From assembly GCF_001522545.3 (NCBI RefSeq), contig NC_031781.1:9243487-9307486 (forward strand): a stretch of 64,000 bases of DNA, read 5' to 3'. A program made the translations under genes and the position numbers. The notes under the pieces were generated by a model that saw nothing but the letters and a program-made list of their open reading frames with translations, ran no database searches and was not told the origin of the DNA. Shown piece by piece: positions 1 through 22,600 of this stretch; the first letter of the stretch is position 1, and every line of letters begins with the position of its first letter. This DNA is from Parus major (Eukaryota; Chordata; Aves; Passeriformes; Paridae).

Positions 1-2004
1 AATACAGATGCACAGAACAAGTGCTGCTTAGACACCGAAGAGCAAATGGTCTAAACTGCAACCAGTTCAAACAGATATGACCAAAAATACAAGTACAGCT
101 CCAGCCCAGCCAGAGCAGCATGCACAGAAGTGGAGTCTTTCATATCAAAACAAAGTTTGTATTGGGCATCCAGGAAAAACAACCAAAAAAAAAAAAAATC
201 CCCAAAGCAGATTTGTATCAGAACCCTTTCCCTCTCCTTTTAATGCTACTTTGTAACTGTCCCCATTTCACATCACAGTTGTGCTGTGGTGCACTAGTAC
301 TTTATGAAAACCAGAAAAATGACTGAATGTAGTGTGACATCATAGTGAATGGCTGACAGTGATCATTTCATGGATACTTCATCCCAATTCTTTCATTCCT
401 TTTCCAATCGTGATCCTCACCCCAGGAATTTGACTTTCATTGATAGGTGCATCTCATTCCACATTGCAGATTTCCCACGTGTTTGGTACCTGAGCTCAGG
501 GTAGTAACAAGGGTTTCTGGATGTCATGTGTGCTCCTTGGGTGTGTAACAGAGTCCCAACACTCCAGCAGGAACTGTGACTCACATACTTTCTGCCCAAC
601 ATGCAAGAACACACAGAAGGCATGCTGATGCAGTGTAAAGAAAAGTTCCAGCATTACAACTCCTTGTTCTGGTTTCCATGTTGTCCAATACTGATTGAGG
701 AAAAGTGTATTTACAAGACTCATACACAAATATTTGCATTTGGTCCTAGGCACCTGATCGGTACTGACAACCTAAACTAAAATGGAAAATTTTTATTCTG
801 GTCCATTACAGCCTTAACTGTAAACTCTTCAATTTGAAGGTGTGATCTTCAAAAAGGAATCCAAACACTTCTGTAAGAGTATTTTCCTATGTACCACTCA
901 AATCCATGAGATTATAGGATGGAAAAGCCTTCTACATAAGCCCCTTAGTGGAGTTATCTGACAAGGGTCTCGTATCTAGATCTACAGAAACAGACAAGTA
1001 ACATCCATTCTTTCCACTCTTTTGTGGTAATGAGACTCAAAATTCACTAGATATGAGTAATCAGATAACATCCTGATTGCTACGAGACCAGAATTCATTA
1101 TCAGGGAGAGAAACTTCACTCTAGCTAAGAGCACAAGCAGATTTGCATCTAAGCAGCCATAACACTTATTCCTTTCAGCCAGCATCAGAACTAGAAGTGC
1201 AGCCACTAATGGCAATAAAGACTAATTAGAAGGCTTTACAAAGTCAGTTTAACCAAGTTTCAAAGTAGCAACTCTTAGGCACAGGTTCTGGCAGTATCTG
1301 GATTTACCTGAGTTTTCTGCTTGCGGAGGAGAGGTGGTGGGAAGGGACACATTCCTTTCTTACATAGAAACATGAAAACAGTCTCAAGCCAATACTCAAC
1401 ACCTGACAAGGTCTAGTGTAGTAATTACAAGACAAAACATCTGGAATTAGAGATACCATTTAGTAAAAAGAAACAACTGCCTTTCAAATCTGCCATACTG
1501 AGAAAAACCCCTGAACACATGAAACACCGTTTGTGCTTACAACTGTAATTATGGAACTTCAGATAGATGATAGAGAGGTTTTTCTCACCATTACTGCAAA
1601 GGAGCTGCAAAAACAAGTTAAATGGAAAAAAAATCCCTTCCAAATATTCATTTAACAAACATTAATTAAAACCTGTAAAGGCTTCAGGTTTCTAAACGTA
1701 AAAGGGGCTCAAAAAAATTTCAGGAGTCATTGAACTAAATCCAAGTCAGAAAGCTGACTCTCCTAACACATAATTAAAAAACAATTTTCTTAAAAAATTT
1801 TTTTGCACATCTTCCTCATCAATTTATAAAATGCAAACAGTATGCTAGAAAAGTTTGAACATAAGGGAATGTGCTTTGGAAACATTATTAAAATATGTGT
1901 TTCTGTAGAATGACACTATCAAGTTTATGATACTTTTTTTCCCCTGACTGGCTACACTTTGAGAATGTCCTTCCTCTCTTTCCTGGGTCCATGAGAAGCT
2001 AGGT
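1..2004 (-). other. SEC61A1: SEC61A1 3' UTR (left end not fixed)
   Basis: No other gene is visible between the SEC61A1 stop and the window's left edge. Two minus-strand poly(A) signals are candidates: AATAAA at 792-797, followed by a GU-rich stretch, and ATTAAA at 238-243, followed by a U-rich stretch. The human 3' UTR is about 2 kb, so either signal, or one beyond the edge, could be the main site. Confidence 0.6.
792..797 (-). terminator. Candidate SEC61A1 poly(A) signal AATAAA
   Basis: The only canonical AATAAA I found on the minus strand in the first 2 kb. It would give a 3' UTR of about 1.2 kb. A variant ATTAAA at 238-243 is the alternative for a longer form. Confidence 0.45.
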
Positions 2005-11939
<9,935 letters not shown>

Positions 11940-11983
11940 GGCGGCGCCGGCCGAGCAGCAGCGAGCGGCGGCGCGCAGGGAGG

Positions 11984-11992
11984 GACACGTCA
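11984..11992 (-). promoter_or_regulatory. UPRE-like site (TGACGTGTC)
   Basis: On the minus strand this reads TGACGTGTC, close to the XBP1/ATF6 element TGACGTGG/A, about 45 bp upstream of the start codon. SEC61A1 is a known unfolded-protein-response target, so the site fits, but it is one base off consensus and may lie in the 5' UTR. Confidence 0.4.
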
Positions 11993-12053
11993 GGTTCCGA
12001 GCGAGGCCGCCCCCTTCCGCTTCCTGCCACGCGCCGCGTCCGCCGCCGCCGCG

Positions 12054-12063
12054 GCGCATGCGC
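12054..12063. promoter_or_regulatory. NRF1 palindrome GCGCATGCGC
   Basis: Exact palindromic NRF1 consensus within the CpG island, about 115 bp upstream of the SEC61A1 ATG. Confidence 0.7.
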
Positions 12064-12088
12064 CGGGCCTTGGCCGCGCCGCCCTCCG

Positions 12089-12114
12089 CCTACAACTCCC
12101 ATCGTGCTCTGCGG
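12089..12114 (+). promoter_or_regulatory. ZNF143/THAP11-type site (forward)
   Basis: The plus strand carries CTACAACTCCCA followed by TCGTGCTCTGCGG. It matches the long SBS form of the ZNF143 motif, including the CTGCGG tail. Confidence 0.65.
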
Positions 12115-12146
12115 CCAGAGAGAAGGATATCCTCCAAGTTGCGTGG

Positions 12147-12165
12147 CTTGCTGGGAATTGTAGTC
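12147..12165 (-). promoter_or_regulatory. ZNF143/THAP11-type site (reverse)
   Basis: The minus strand reads ACTACAATTCCCAGCAAG, almost the exact ZNF143 core ACTACAATTCCCAGCA. It is in opposite orientation to the site at 12089-12114, about 32 bp away. Confidence 0.75.
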
Positions 12166-12174
12166 CTGCCTCTC

Positions 12175-12184
12175 CCGCCATCTT
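12175..12184. promoter_or_regulatory. YY1 site (CCGCCATCTT)
   Basis: Exact YY1 motif (AAGATGGCGG on the minus strand), 10 bp from the reverse ZNF143 site. YY1 sites of this form often lie just downstream of a start site, so transcription on the plus strand side is also possible. Confidence 0.6.
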
Positions 12185-12717
12185 CGTGTGGCGTGAGGCT
12201 GGCTCTTGTGGGAGGTTCTGTCGAGGAACAGCGTGTTTTAGCTACCAGAAAGCGTAGCGCTGGTTTAAGAGAGTCAACAGATAAATACATAAATAGACAC
12301 TTAAAGTTTGTTGTAGTGGGATTTTGTAGGCCTCGCTCTGCAATTAGAACCTACTTGCACCGGGCACACAGTACGTTTGTCAGACAGTATAAAGAGTGGC
12401 TTTGTCTAAATGCCTCAGCTGCCTTTGGCCATCTAAAAGTGATATGTGTAGGCAGTTCTCTACGGTCGATGGAGATACAAATGGAGAAATACTCTGCTTA
12501 CCTTACATACCTGGAGAAATCACTCTGCTTATCTCACACAAGTTTTCAGATCAGATAAATCATACCACAGAGATATTTATCTCTATTGATTATAGAGGGA
12601 ACTAAGGTGACAACTTCAGCCTAGATACCTGTATTTTAGGTGTCTGATGTCAGCTACAGGTGTCAGTGTCCCACAGTCCCTGCCTGCCGGAGGCTGTGTG
12701 TAACACACCCAGATCCA

Positions 12718-12774
12718 GCATCCCGGAGAGATCCGATCAGTGTGAATCTGCAGGATCCCAAACCGCGAGAAAAA
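12718..12774 (-). repeat. Inverted repeat, right arm (57 bp)
   Basis: Reverse complement of 11634-11690 with 7 mismatches. About 1,027 bp containing the whole CpG-island promoter separates the arms. Similarity fades on both sides of the 57 bp. Confidence 0.85.
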
Positions 12775-13469
12775 TGTAATAAAATATGAAACATTGGTGA
12801 ACGTGTGGAGCTTTGGGCTGCAGCATCAAGGAAGTCATGGGACATCCACACATCACCGTGTCACCCAGCAGCACCAGGAAGGGAAACGCTCTCACAGTGG
12901 CCGATGGTTTGAGGTGTTTCTTTCCCAGAACCACTCGATGAATGCCCCGTGTGTTTTCCAGGCCTCTACAGGGGGAGTTATCAGCGGTCTGAAAGGGAAG
13001 GTAAACAGAAGTCAAGCGAATGAGTAAATCATATAGAGGTGCTAATAGAAAGCAATTGAAGTCAGGGTATAGACTCTTATAAAATGTGTAATGGCTTCCA
13101 CAAAATCTCCCTGATAATTACTGAGCACTTAGGTATGTTTTGTCTGATTATTTAATCCCTGCTTTTCTGAGATTAATTTAAAAGACCAGCCCTAATACCA
13201 GTGTAAATTTTTTTTCTTTTACTGTTTCTTTTATTGTTGGACTATATATTTACCCTTCTTCAGGCTTCTGAAACCATGCATCTCATCTGTGAGTTATTGA
13301 AGACATCTGCCAATGGGTGTGAGAATATTTCAGTTCTTGTCCAGGATTGCTCATTTCAAAATGTCCAATTACTGGTTTTAATCCACTCATTTCTAATTAG
13401 AGATAAAGCAGCTGCTTTCCAACTGACATGCTATCTTGCAGAATTGGTTTGATAAGATTAAGGTAAAAT

Positions 13470-13855
13470 AGCAGTGTGGACTCTGTGCTGTTTTATCAGA
13501 GCTGATGAGTAGAAAAGGGAGGTCCAGTGGTTCTGTGGAACTCTGGTGTGACAGCTGCAGCCGGCCTGAGGCTGCCTAGATAAATTTGGCCATAACTGAC
13601 CAGTCCCCAGGTGAGCAGTGGTGGGATGGATTCGAATGCAAACAGGGAACCCCAACCAATCCCATTCAGCCCTGAATTCAGACACACCATGGGCCAGGGA
13701 GCTGGGCAGGGCTGAGACCCCGGCCAGTCAGGTGTGTGAGTGTGGGAAATTTGGAGCCCCTATCAAAAGGGACACCCAACAATGAACTCCAGCTGTTGTC
13801 TCATGAAGTCGGTGTGCTCAGCCCTGTGCCTGTCTGAGACCCTAACAGAACAGTC
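13470..13855 (+). mobile_element. Probable ERV LTR remnant
   Basis: A GC-richer block in AT-rich surroundings with LTR-like order: a TG start (about 13474), a CCAAT segment (about 13655), a decayed poly(A) signal CAATGAACTCC (about 13776), then a U5-like stretch (GTGTGCTCAGCCCTGTGCC) ending near AACA. No internal region or clear target-site duplication was found. The family cannot be named by eye. Confidence 0.45.
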
Positions 13856-13859
13856 TAGA

Positions 13860-16335
13860 TAGGGAAGCACAGCAGGGATCACAGGGTTGATGGTAGAAGC
13901 ATGCAATAAGATGCCAGAATTTGCAGTCACACATGCTTTTTGTGCTGGTAAAGTTTGTCTGTGACATAAGAATAGAGAAAATATTTAATAGTATTTAATA
14001 GGCTGTTATTTGCCTGGCTCACCTGTTAGACTGCTTGTGTTCCTGTTTTTTGGGTTTTTTTTTAAATTTTAGACAATAAGATAATTTGGTTCTCTACTGT
14101 AAAAAAATGTGTAATTACATAGAGTTGTCTACTTAGGCAGGATGAAAACTCATTAGATTTTGCCTACCTCTCTATTTTGTCCATTCTGGGCCTGAACAAC
14201 TTCACATTTTGGTGAAGAGGGTACAGTCATACAAGTGCAATTTACCACTGAAGTTCAGTTCTAGGTAGAAAAAATGGTTGCTGAAAGTAAGCTTTCCTTG
14301 GAACTTACAGTGAAAAAAGAAACTGTTATGCCAACTACAGTAAAAAAAATACATGAAGAGGAGACAAGTTCAGCTCCTTTGTATAATCAGGTGTCACTCT
14401 GAAGAAGTGAAGAGCAAATGAAACTGAAGATACAGTTCTTGGGGCATTATTACAGTAAAGCCATGTGAGACACTGAGTCAAATTTTGGCCTGTTATGACT
14501 CCCTGATCTTGACAGTTTATCCTGGGGAACTCTTTTGGCATCCAATTGCAGAGAGTGTGACATAAATGGAATTTTATACACTAGGGCTGATTTTTGCACT
14601 GTTTTGGAAGCACCTACTACTGCAAGAGAACTCAGTGTGTGGAGTGGTGCCAGCTGGTACAACTGGAATGATGATGATGAAGAGGAGTAGGATAGCCTGT
14701 AATTAATAAACTGCTCTTTAGAGAACAGCAACATCTGAGAGGCAGACGTAGATTTAAAACAGCTTGTTCTTTTCATGTTTTGCTATTCTTCTTCCAACCA
14801 AATCAGTCTCTCTTATATAACCAAGCTAATCCTGCTTCAGAAATAATTTAGTAATTTAGGACCATTAAAAAGATTAGTATGCACTTACTGACACTGAAAT
14901 TTTTTAGCCAGTGTGTTCCACTGTTTCACAAAGTGCAAATCTTCAGCCTTTAGTGCAAAATTATATATCTCAATATACCTCTATTGCATTAGTGCAAAGC
15001 TGACATTTAATTACTGCTTTTCAAATCAAGCTTTGCTCTGTAGCAGCTGACTACAGATGCTGGACTTAATTGTGCTGAATTGTACCCTGATGCAAGCAGC
15101 AAAGACTACATGACTGCTTCAATAGCCAGAGGTAAAAAGCAGAAAATGGGGCAGAGAGTAGAAATGGGAAGACCAGCATAGATGAATTTGTGTCTTCCTT
15201 TAAATGATTCCTTTTTGTTCTAGTCATTGCTTGCAGAAACCAGCTACAACCTCTCACTGAAGAAATCGCATTTTTCACGCCTGTGGCTTGCTCACGCCCT
15301 GTTCCCACACCAGTACATTTTATCAGTGTGTCAAGAATTGCCTGTTGCACTGAGTAAAAAGGCTTTTCCTTAGCAGGGAGGATGAAGGAGTCCTTCCAGC
15401 TGTTGGGATCCTGGTCTTACAGACCCTGTAGGCTGGGATGGCCAGAGGTCATTACAAAGCTATTGTTTGTACACTCCTGTGTGAGTGCACACATGCACAC
15501 ATGGATGTTCATCTTGCAAAACAAGGCTAGTTCATATTTGTAGCTTCAGTCTGCTGGAGGGGTCCTGGACAGCAATAGCCATGGGCTAGGTCTGTTTAGC
15601 TGCAGTGTTTATATTCAGCTCTCTGCCAGTAGTTGTCTGTGTAACCACAAGGTGGAAGAACTGCTTTATTTATGGTGCCTTCTCAGCTTGCATGAAATGC
15701 ACACAACTGTATAGGCAAGTTTTATTACTGTCATTATTTAATTGTCACAGTACATCAATGCCCAAGGGCCACTTTCAGGACCAGAAGTCTTTGTGTTAAG
15801 TGCAATATGATACAGTCCACAGGTCCTGCAAGGAGCTTCCTGCAGACAGACCCCTGGGCCCCACACAGTGCTTTGGGAGGTCACTGTGAGCTCTCTGCAG
15901 AGTACAGCTATACTGTGAATCCCCTTAAGAGATCATCACATGGGGAGCTCCATGGGATCCTGCTCAGATGGAGCAGCTGCATCTCCAGTGCTCTGACAGA
16001 GTGTTCCAGGGACCAACCACAACTGTGACATACTTGACGTCCCCTTTGCCTGCCACCCCCATGCTGTCGCTCAGGCTGTTTGACAGGTGCTTGTTAGATG
16101 TCCCTACAGATTTATTTATGCAGGTAGATGGGCTCTAGAGGTGGTAGCAAGGTCACTAAGTGGAAGGTCATGATCTGAATGACAACTGAGCACAGACATA
16201 AGGATGACCTTCAGGAAACCCTGGGTAGACAACAATCTTAAAGTAAATTGTTTGCTGCTAACCTAAAAGAGACAGCTGCTAGCTCCTTTAAGCCAATAGC
16301 CAGATTCCACTGATTTCCACAGAGCTAGAATTTCC
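13860..16335. other. Intergenic, nothing recognised
   Basis: AT-rich noncoding DNA between the LTR-like block and the CR1 fragment. Open frames are short and lack splice or family support. No RNA gene was seen. Confidence 0.6.
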
Positions 16336-16339
16336 CTTG

Positions 16340-16635
16340 TAGTCTGTAATCAGGAGACAATCTCCCAGCTTGCCTGAGGAACCCCAAACAGCTGCCAGTT
16401 ACAAGTGGTGTTCCCCAAGGTGCTACACTGGGGCCAGTTCTGTTTAATATCTTCATCAAAGACATCATCTGGTCAAGGGGGTGGAGGGAACCCTCAATAA
16501 GTTGCAGATGACACCAGATTTGGTGGGAACGTTGATCTGCCAGAAAAGACACTACAGAGGGATCTGGGCAGGCAGGACCAATGGGCCAAGCCAAATTGCA
16601 TGAGGTTCAACGACTGTGAAGTGCTTGGCCCTGCA
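16340..16635 (+). mobile_element. CR1 LINE fragment (reverse-transcriptase region)
   Basis: The plus strand encodes [16 protein letters not shown], the CR1 reverse-transcriptase signature. A shifted frame then gives the ADDT catalytic-box remnant, and the nucleotide run ends CATGAGGTTCAAC as in CR1. It is broken by frameshifts and stops, lacks the CR1 3' tail, and is therefore an internal, both-ends-truncated copy. Confidence 0.85.
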
Positions 16636-16639
16636 CCTG

Positions 16640-19600
16640 GTTGTTTCATACCTGTGCCCACTTGGAAAAAAAATTCCAATTTCAATATCTAAAATGAGCT
16701 ATCCAAACTACTAATTAAATAGAATACATCAAAGGAAGTAAGCTTAACTTCTCCACCAGACATAAGTCCAAAATTGAAATGCACAAAAGCATTTCCAATA
16801 TCATTACTGGGACGTGAGAAGTTAACTGAATATCTTGCTACTGCTTTGCACAAAATGTTTTGAGTCCTGAACTCCTGTTATGACTCACACCCCTGTTTCT
16901 CAATTTTGTTCACCCAGGTGCTCCTAGAACATCATTTTATCCCATGTATTTATGGCAATGCTTAATAAGGTATCTAAAATACTGTACAACACTGTTCCTT
17001 TAACGAGCCGTGCTCCCAGCTGGCAGCATTACAGCAGTGCTTTCTCAATAATGAGGAGCCCGATTTCTGGCTCTGATAAAAAAGACTTTCTATATAACAC
17101 ACACTTTGTGTAGCACAAAGAGTCAGTGGCTAAACCCTGATCTTGTCAAAGAGCAACAACAAAACTGCCATAGGAGTACTGTTTCATCCTGCATCTTCAC
17201 ATGAAACCTCAATATTTCAAGTAGAAACAAAAGGTAAAGTGTAGTTTTGCAATGAGAGCAGCACTATTGATTCAGAAAAAGCTCTGTAATAAAGCTACCT
17301 TCTGTTTGCTAAACCATGCCATGAAGGGGACAGATTATGACAAATTATGGTAAAATTATGCAGAGCAGCCAACAAGGTCAGACAGATACTTACCACCACC
17401 AGTCTGTGCAATATGGGCAGTTGAAATATATGCAAGTAGAATGGAGTGGTTTTACACCCATCCCTGAGAGATGCAGTGTTGGTGACAGCTGGCCACAGAA
17501 CTCCAGGCTAGATTGATAATGGCTGGTTCTCAGCTGACAGCCTGCAAATTGTTCCTGTTCATGATGAACCAACAGGTGAGTATTTCAGCAAGACTGAAAG
17601 GCCTACAGCTAATACAAGGTTAAAGTCTCTGTACCATCTAAATGCTTCCCATGTACTCTCTTCCAGCTTCTTTAAGCTTTCAGAAATCTTCAGCATGTTT
17701 ATTTTTAAATGTTAAACTGATTCTCCCCCCTATTGGTTATTTTTCAAGCCCTACTAGTTTTTCTGTGGCTTATCTAACTAAATTCTGTAAAAATTTATAA
17801 TAGAGATAACAAAACCAAATGTTTTCATATCTCTTGGAATTAAGAACTAGCTTTTACTTATATGATCTGTTTTTTTAGTCATCAAACTGTTGACCTGGAA
17901 CCATTGTTTAAAAATAAAAACAACAGAAGACCAACAAACAACAGTGTTTGGAACATCAAGGAAAAAAGTGCTTGTCTTACAAATAGTGATTCCAATTTCC
18001 CTTGAGGGCCTACAGACTAGTAACCAGATACATATAGCTCTGATAATGGACTAATTTACATAAAAATCACCGCCAGCTTGATTGTAACATTCCCCATGTG
18101 GAAATTGGCCAGGGCTGGAAATCATCGCTATTAACCTGAGAGCCTTTACACCTTTGCAGAGACAGCTTTTGGCACAGAGCCTTAATTTCATCTAGAATTT
18201 TAGAAAGCATTAGCTAAAATACCTTTAGTGCTGCAGCTACATTAGACCTGTATTTGGGAATGGAAACATACCAACAGAGGAGGCTGTTTGGTTTTCAAGT
18301 CAGCAAATCTGACCTGAGACTGGATCCCTCTAGTCCAGCTGGAAAGTTCTAATGGTACTCAAATAACAACGTGAACATTGGACTTCTACATCAGCTGTTG
18401 TTTTTCAAATCAATGTTTGGATATTGAATTTGAATAACCTCATGCACACAGGGCTATGGAATTACATTCCCCTCGTGCACACAAAGCTGTACTGGTGGGG
18501 GGCACACAGAGTGAGGCTGAGCTCTGCCTGTAGCTGCATAGCTTTTTCATGCAAATTAAACATGTAATACACTGACATTTCTGCATGCAGTAATTATCAT
18601 GTGCATACTTGAAAAGAAAATGCTGTACATGTAAAATTCTGCTTTTGATCCTGGAATAGAACTGATTTCTGTTTATTTCATAGATATTTGAAGCTCTTGC
18701 TGAATAATTCTGTGATTCTTTCAATTTTGATCTCTTGACAACATCAGCTTTTAAATCCAAACTCTTTGTAAACTACCTTTTCAGCCACTGTCTTTTTCTT
18801 TCTTCTGGAATTCTGAGCAGAAGCAGAAATTCATCAAGTAAATTATCTTCCTGGCTTTAAAACCAAAGCTGAAACCTGAGCTGTTCTATTTGGTATGTAG
18901 TGAATGGGCTTTGATTTGATTTTTATTGTATTTCATTCAAACTTTATTATAAAACATCTCCCAGGGACACTTGCATGAGAAACACTTTGCAAGTAAAACA
19001 GCATTGTGTTTCCAGTCTCCTATTTTTAAAGGTTATTGTAACATTTTTGTCATGCTTCCTTATCTCCATAATAATCCACAACTGCAGCAGTCAGGTCATG
19101 GAGCTAGATGTCTCTGTAGGTTTTTCTAATGGATTTTTTTTTTACCCTACTACAAAAGGGTTTCAATGTGTCATTAACCCAGTGCCCAGCACTTCTGCAG
19201 TCAGACTGTGAGCTGTCCCCAGGCAGCTATATTTCCAGTATTTTCTGACTCCAGTTTTGTCTCAGCTGATTTACTGACATGGAATTTGGTGTAGATTTGA
19301 GATCTGTCAAAAAACTATCATGGTTTAAATTGAGCGGATGATCTTTATGGATGGTTTAACAGTGGTTTTATGTTGATCCTAATAGCTGGTTCCTGTAGAA
19401 TTTATCCACCTCTATTTTTCAGTGGAAAGATGGTGACTTTCAGCAGATGGATAATTTCAGGTTTGGATTCAGGCTGTACATATAAAAGATTTTCTTGATA
19501 TCTCTTTCTTCATAAAAATTGCAGTTTATATTCAAAATAGGTATAAATTACAATATATCACTTCTTTTTATTGACTTTGATTACTATTTATCTCTCAATC

Positions 19601-22600
19601 CCAGAGAAGGCTTTTTAAAATACTAACATTTAACAGACTTGGTTTCATCCTGCTTCTATTTCCATCGTCGGCCAAAAATCCTGCTGGGTCATATCCTCTG
19701 AGTAGACATCCCTGTGGATCTCCAAATGCACTTTATTAAATGCATCCAGTAAATCCAGTAACAACAGAAATATGATTAAATACACAGTGAACACATGGCT
19801 CCAAAAAAACCAAGTTATAGCTTCACTTTGAATTTTTATTTACAAAGATTTACTTTCCTTGTGAAAGTAGGCCATATAAATCTTTATCAATATTTACTTA
19901 GCTCAGCTAGGGAAATAAAACAGTAACTACACCCTGATCTGTGCAATATCAGAGTAGTACAAACACATTAAAGTCCTTCTTAAATGCAAGTGGGCAGGAT
20001 GCTGGCCAACTAGGAAGAGCAAGAGAATTGCTAACACGCCTGAGTTTTACAGACACATGCCAAGAGGCTTAGCAGCCTTTAGTGAACATCGCTGTTACAG
20101 CAGCTTGCCTGAAATAAGAAACAAAGAAATCAGATTAAAGACTGAGCTGCTTAGGGCAGCAGCATTAGTATGGCAAATTTCCTGGCAAGGGAGCCGTGAT
20201 TTTGGGCATCAGATGGCTGCTCCATGCTGCAGTGCTGGGTAGCAGTGGATTCCTCATCCCTTCTGAAAAACACAGAACAATAACTGTCAGGAAGGTTTTA
20301 TCATCTGTGAATGCTGGAAAGAGGGAAAATTTCCTGTCCCGTGGTTTTGCTCATCTGCTATTTAGCATCTTTGTGTAAGAGCCCAAGAAGCCATCAAGCA
20401 GTAAGCTATTAATGCACTGGCTATGACAAGGCTTTGGAGCAATTTCAGCCTTTGTATAGCCTTTGAGTGTTTGTCCCCTCAGAGCTGGCGTTACAGTGGG
20501 CTGGCTCCAGAGCTGAGGTGAATGCTGGTGCATCAAGGCATGCTTTGATGAGTGAATTTTTAAGTGGCAGTGCTGGCACAAGCAGCTGCTGTGCCACACA
20601 TCCCTCAGTAAGCACTTGTTCTCAGTGCCTCTCTCTGTGTTGTGCTGGTATAAGCAATTTGTAGCTTTGTGGCAACATGGACTACAAAATGATCTGGCTG
20701 CAAAATGCTTTTTCAAATCCTGCAGATGAACTACAGATTTTGTCTTTTTTATGGTCATTTAGGAGTTCTGACTGCAGCATGAGTGAATACCTTAGCTGGC
20801 TTCAGCTGAGCCTGATAATTAATGAGAGCAGTGAGCATGTAACAGCTTGGGCTTCAGCATGGGCTGTCCAAGCCAGCTAGAGATCACACTGAATTGCTCT
20901 GACAGCTGGCACCTGCACTATTGAATCTTCACTGGTAATCATTACATCTGGCTTGGGTACATCTATTCAGCTTAAAATCACATCTCACAGCAGCAAGATG
21001 GCCATAGCTTTGCCTAAATGGAGGTGTGTTCCTGCTGACAGAAGAAGGGAGATGGAATCAGACACCTTTAAAAGTCACTTTTCTTCTTACTTTTCTATCT
21101 TCTTACCTTTCCCTGTACACTTTATAGTGTACCTGTAATCAGGTAGTTAAGTGGGCAACACAATCTTAAAATGTGTCATTACTGAAGGATGCTCAAGGAA
21201 TAAGCAAATTAAGAACCCCTAAAGCTTTATTTAGTTTTATTTAATTTAGTAGCTGAATTAAAGTAGATGCCACATCTTTTCAGCAATATTGTAAAACCCT
21301 TTTATGCATATTCTGCAGGTGACTCCTTGGATGCAGCAGGGCCTTTTAGTGGCTAGTTAAATCAGTCACAGATTTGTTACAGAGCTCCCCAGGGAGCTGA
21401 AGCTTTCCTATAAAACATCTAAATTTGGGACTCAGTTACCCAGTAAATCTACTACAGTTCTGCAAAGCACTGTCTCCTTTTTTTTGCTTCACTGCAACTG
21501 TGTCTAAGTGGCATATTTTATTAAATCAGATCTGCTTTGAGAAAAATACAGTTCATTCATCCTTCTAATTACTACTGTTCAGATTTAGCCTCAATTAGTG
21601 ACCTCTCAATTTGCTGAGATTAGTTCTGCCTGTGTACAAGTGAGATTGGCTATGAAGGTACATGTAATAAGCCCTACATTCCTTCTTCTATTTAACACAT
21701 CAACAATTATATATGTGGTGTTGCTTTTCTACAAAGGAGTAAATGAAATGCTCTTGTTGGCTGCAAACGCCCAATCTCTCCTTTCTCAGAAAGGCTCAGT
21801 TTCTGAGTGCTATGGACAAATGTTACCGAAATTCAAGGAGGTGAGAGCAGTGCAACAGTGTTACTGTTCTACCACTGTATAACACTTTCTGATATGTGGA
21901 TCTCGATATAACATTACAAAGATGTGAGCCACTCCCTCTAAACACACGGATACAGAGCTACAAAATGAGTGGTGATGCATTATTGTAACTGTTTCACATG
22001 GGTGAACCTGGGTCTCTACAGACCAGATGCCCAAGTCAAGTAAATGCAGCAATTGAACTGAAATTACACCCCAGAGGTCCAAATTTCCAATCAGTGCTCT
22101 AGATACAAGATCTCCCTGTGATCCTCCTCCTCATACTGGGAAGCCTGGAAAAGCCTATTGAATGGGTATTATAGCTTTTTATGTTTGGATTCAGCAGTTG
22201 TTTCAGCCACATTTGAAAGGAATGAGTCAGGAATTTGTGTATGTGGGAAGTGGTTTCCTCTCACATTACTGCATGTATGGATGAAATACTTTTCCTCTAC
22301 TATGAACTTGCTGAATGAGAAAATAAAGTAGTGCAGCTGACTGGCACTTCAGTGGCTGTACTTGGACCCTGATAATGAAAAGCCAATGGCCTTGGGAGAC
22401 TGGTTTGGATAATGCATCCCACAGTAAAGCTGGTGAAATCACTTGCATTATTATAAAGAATGACTAGAAAAGGACAAAGTGGAAATAAAATAACAATATT
22501 AAAACCTGATAAATTAGAGACCCTGGTTTCAGCCAGCCCAGATTTCTTTAGTAAAGCCTGGCCTGGCTGAAAACGCAGGAGGAAATCTGGCTTTAAGACA

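Noticed and set aside
20351..20758. 135-codon minus-strand frame with many Cys/His
   Set aside because: Cys/His spacing fits no zinc-finger pattern, and there is no family resemblance or conserved context.
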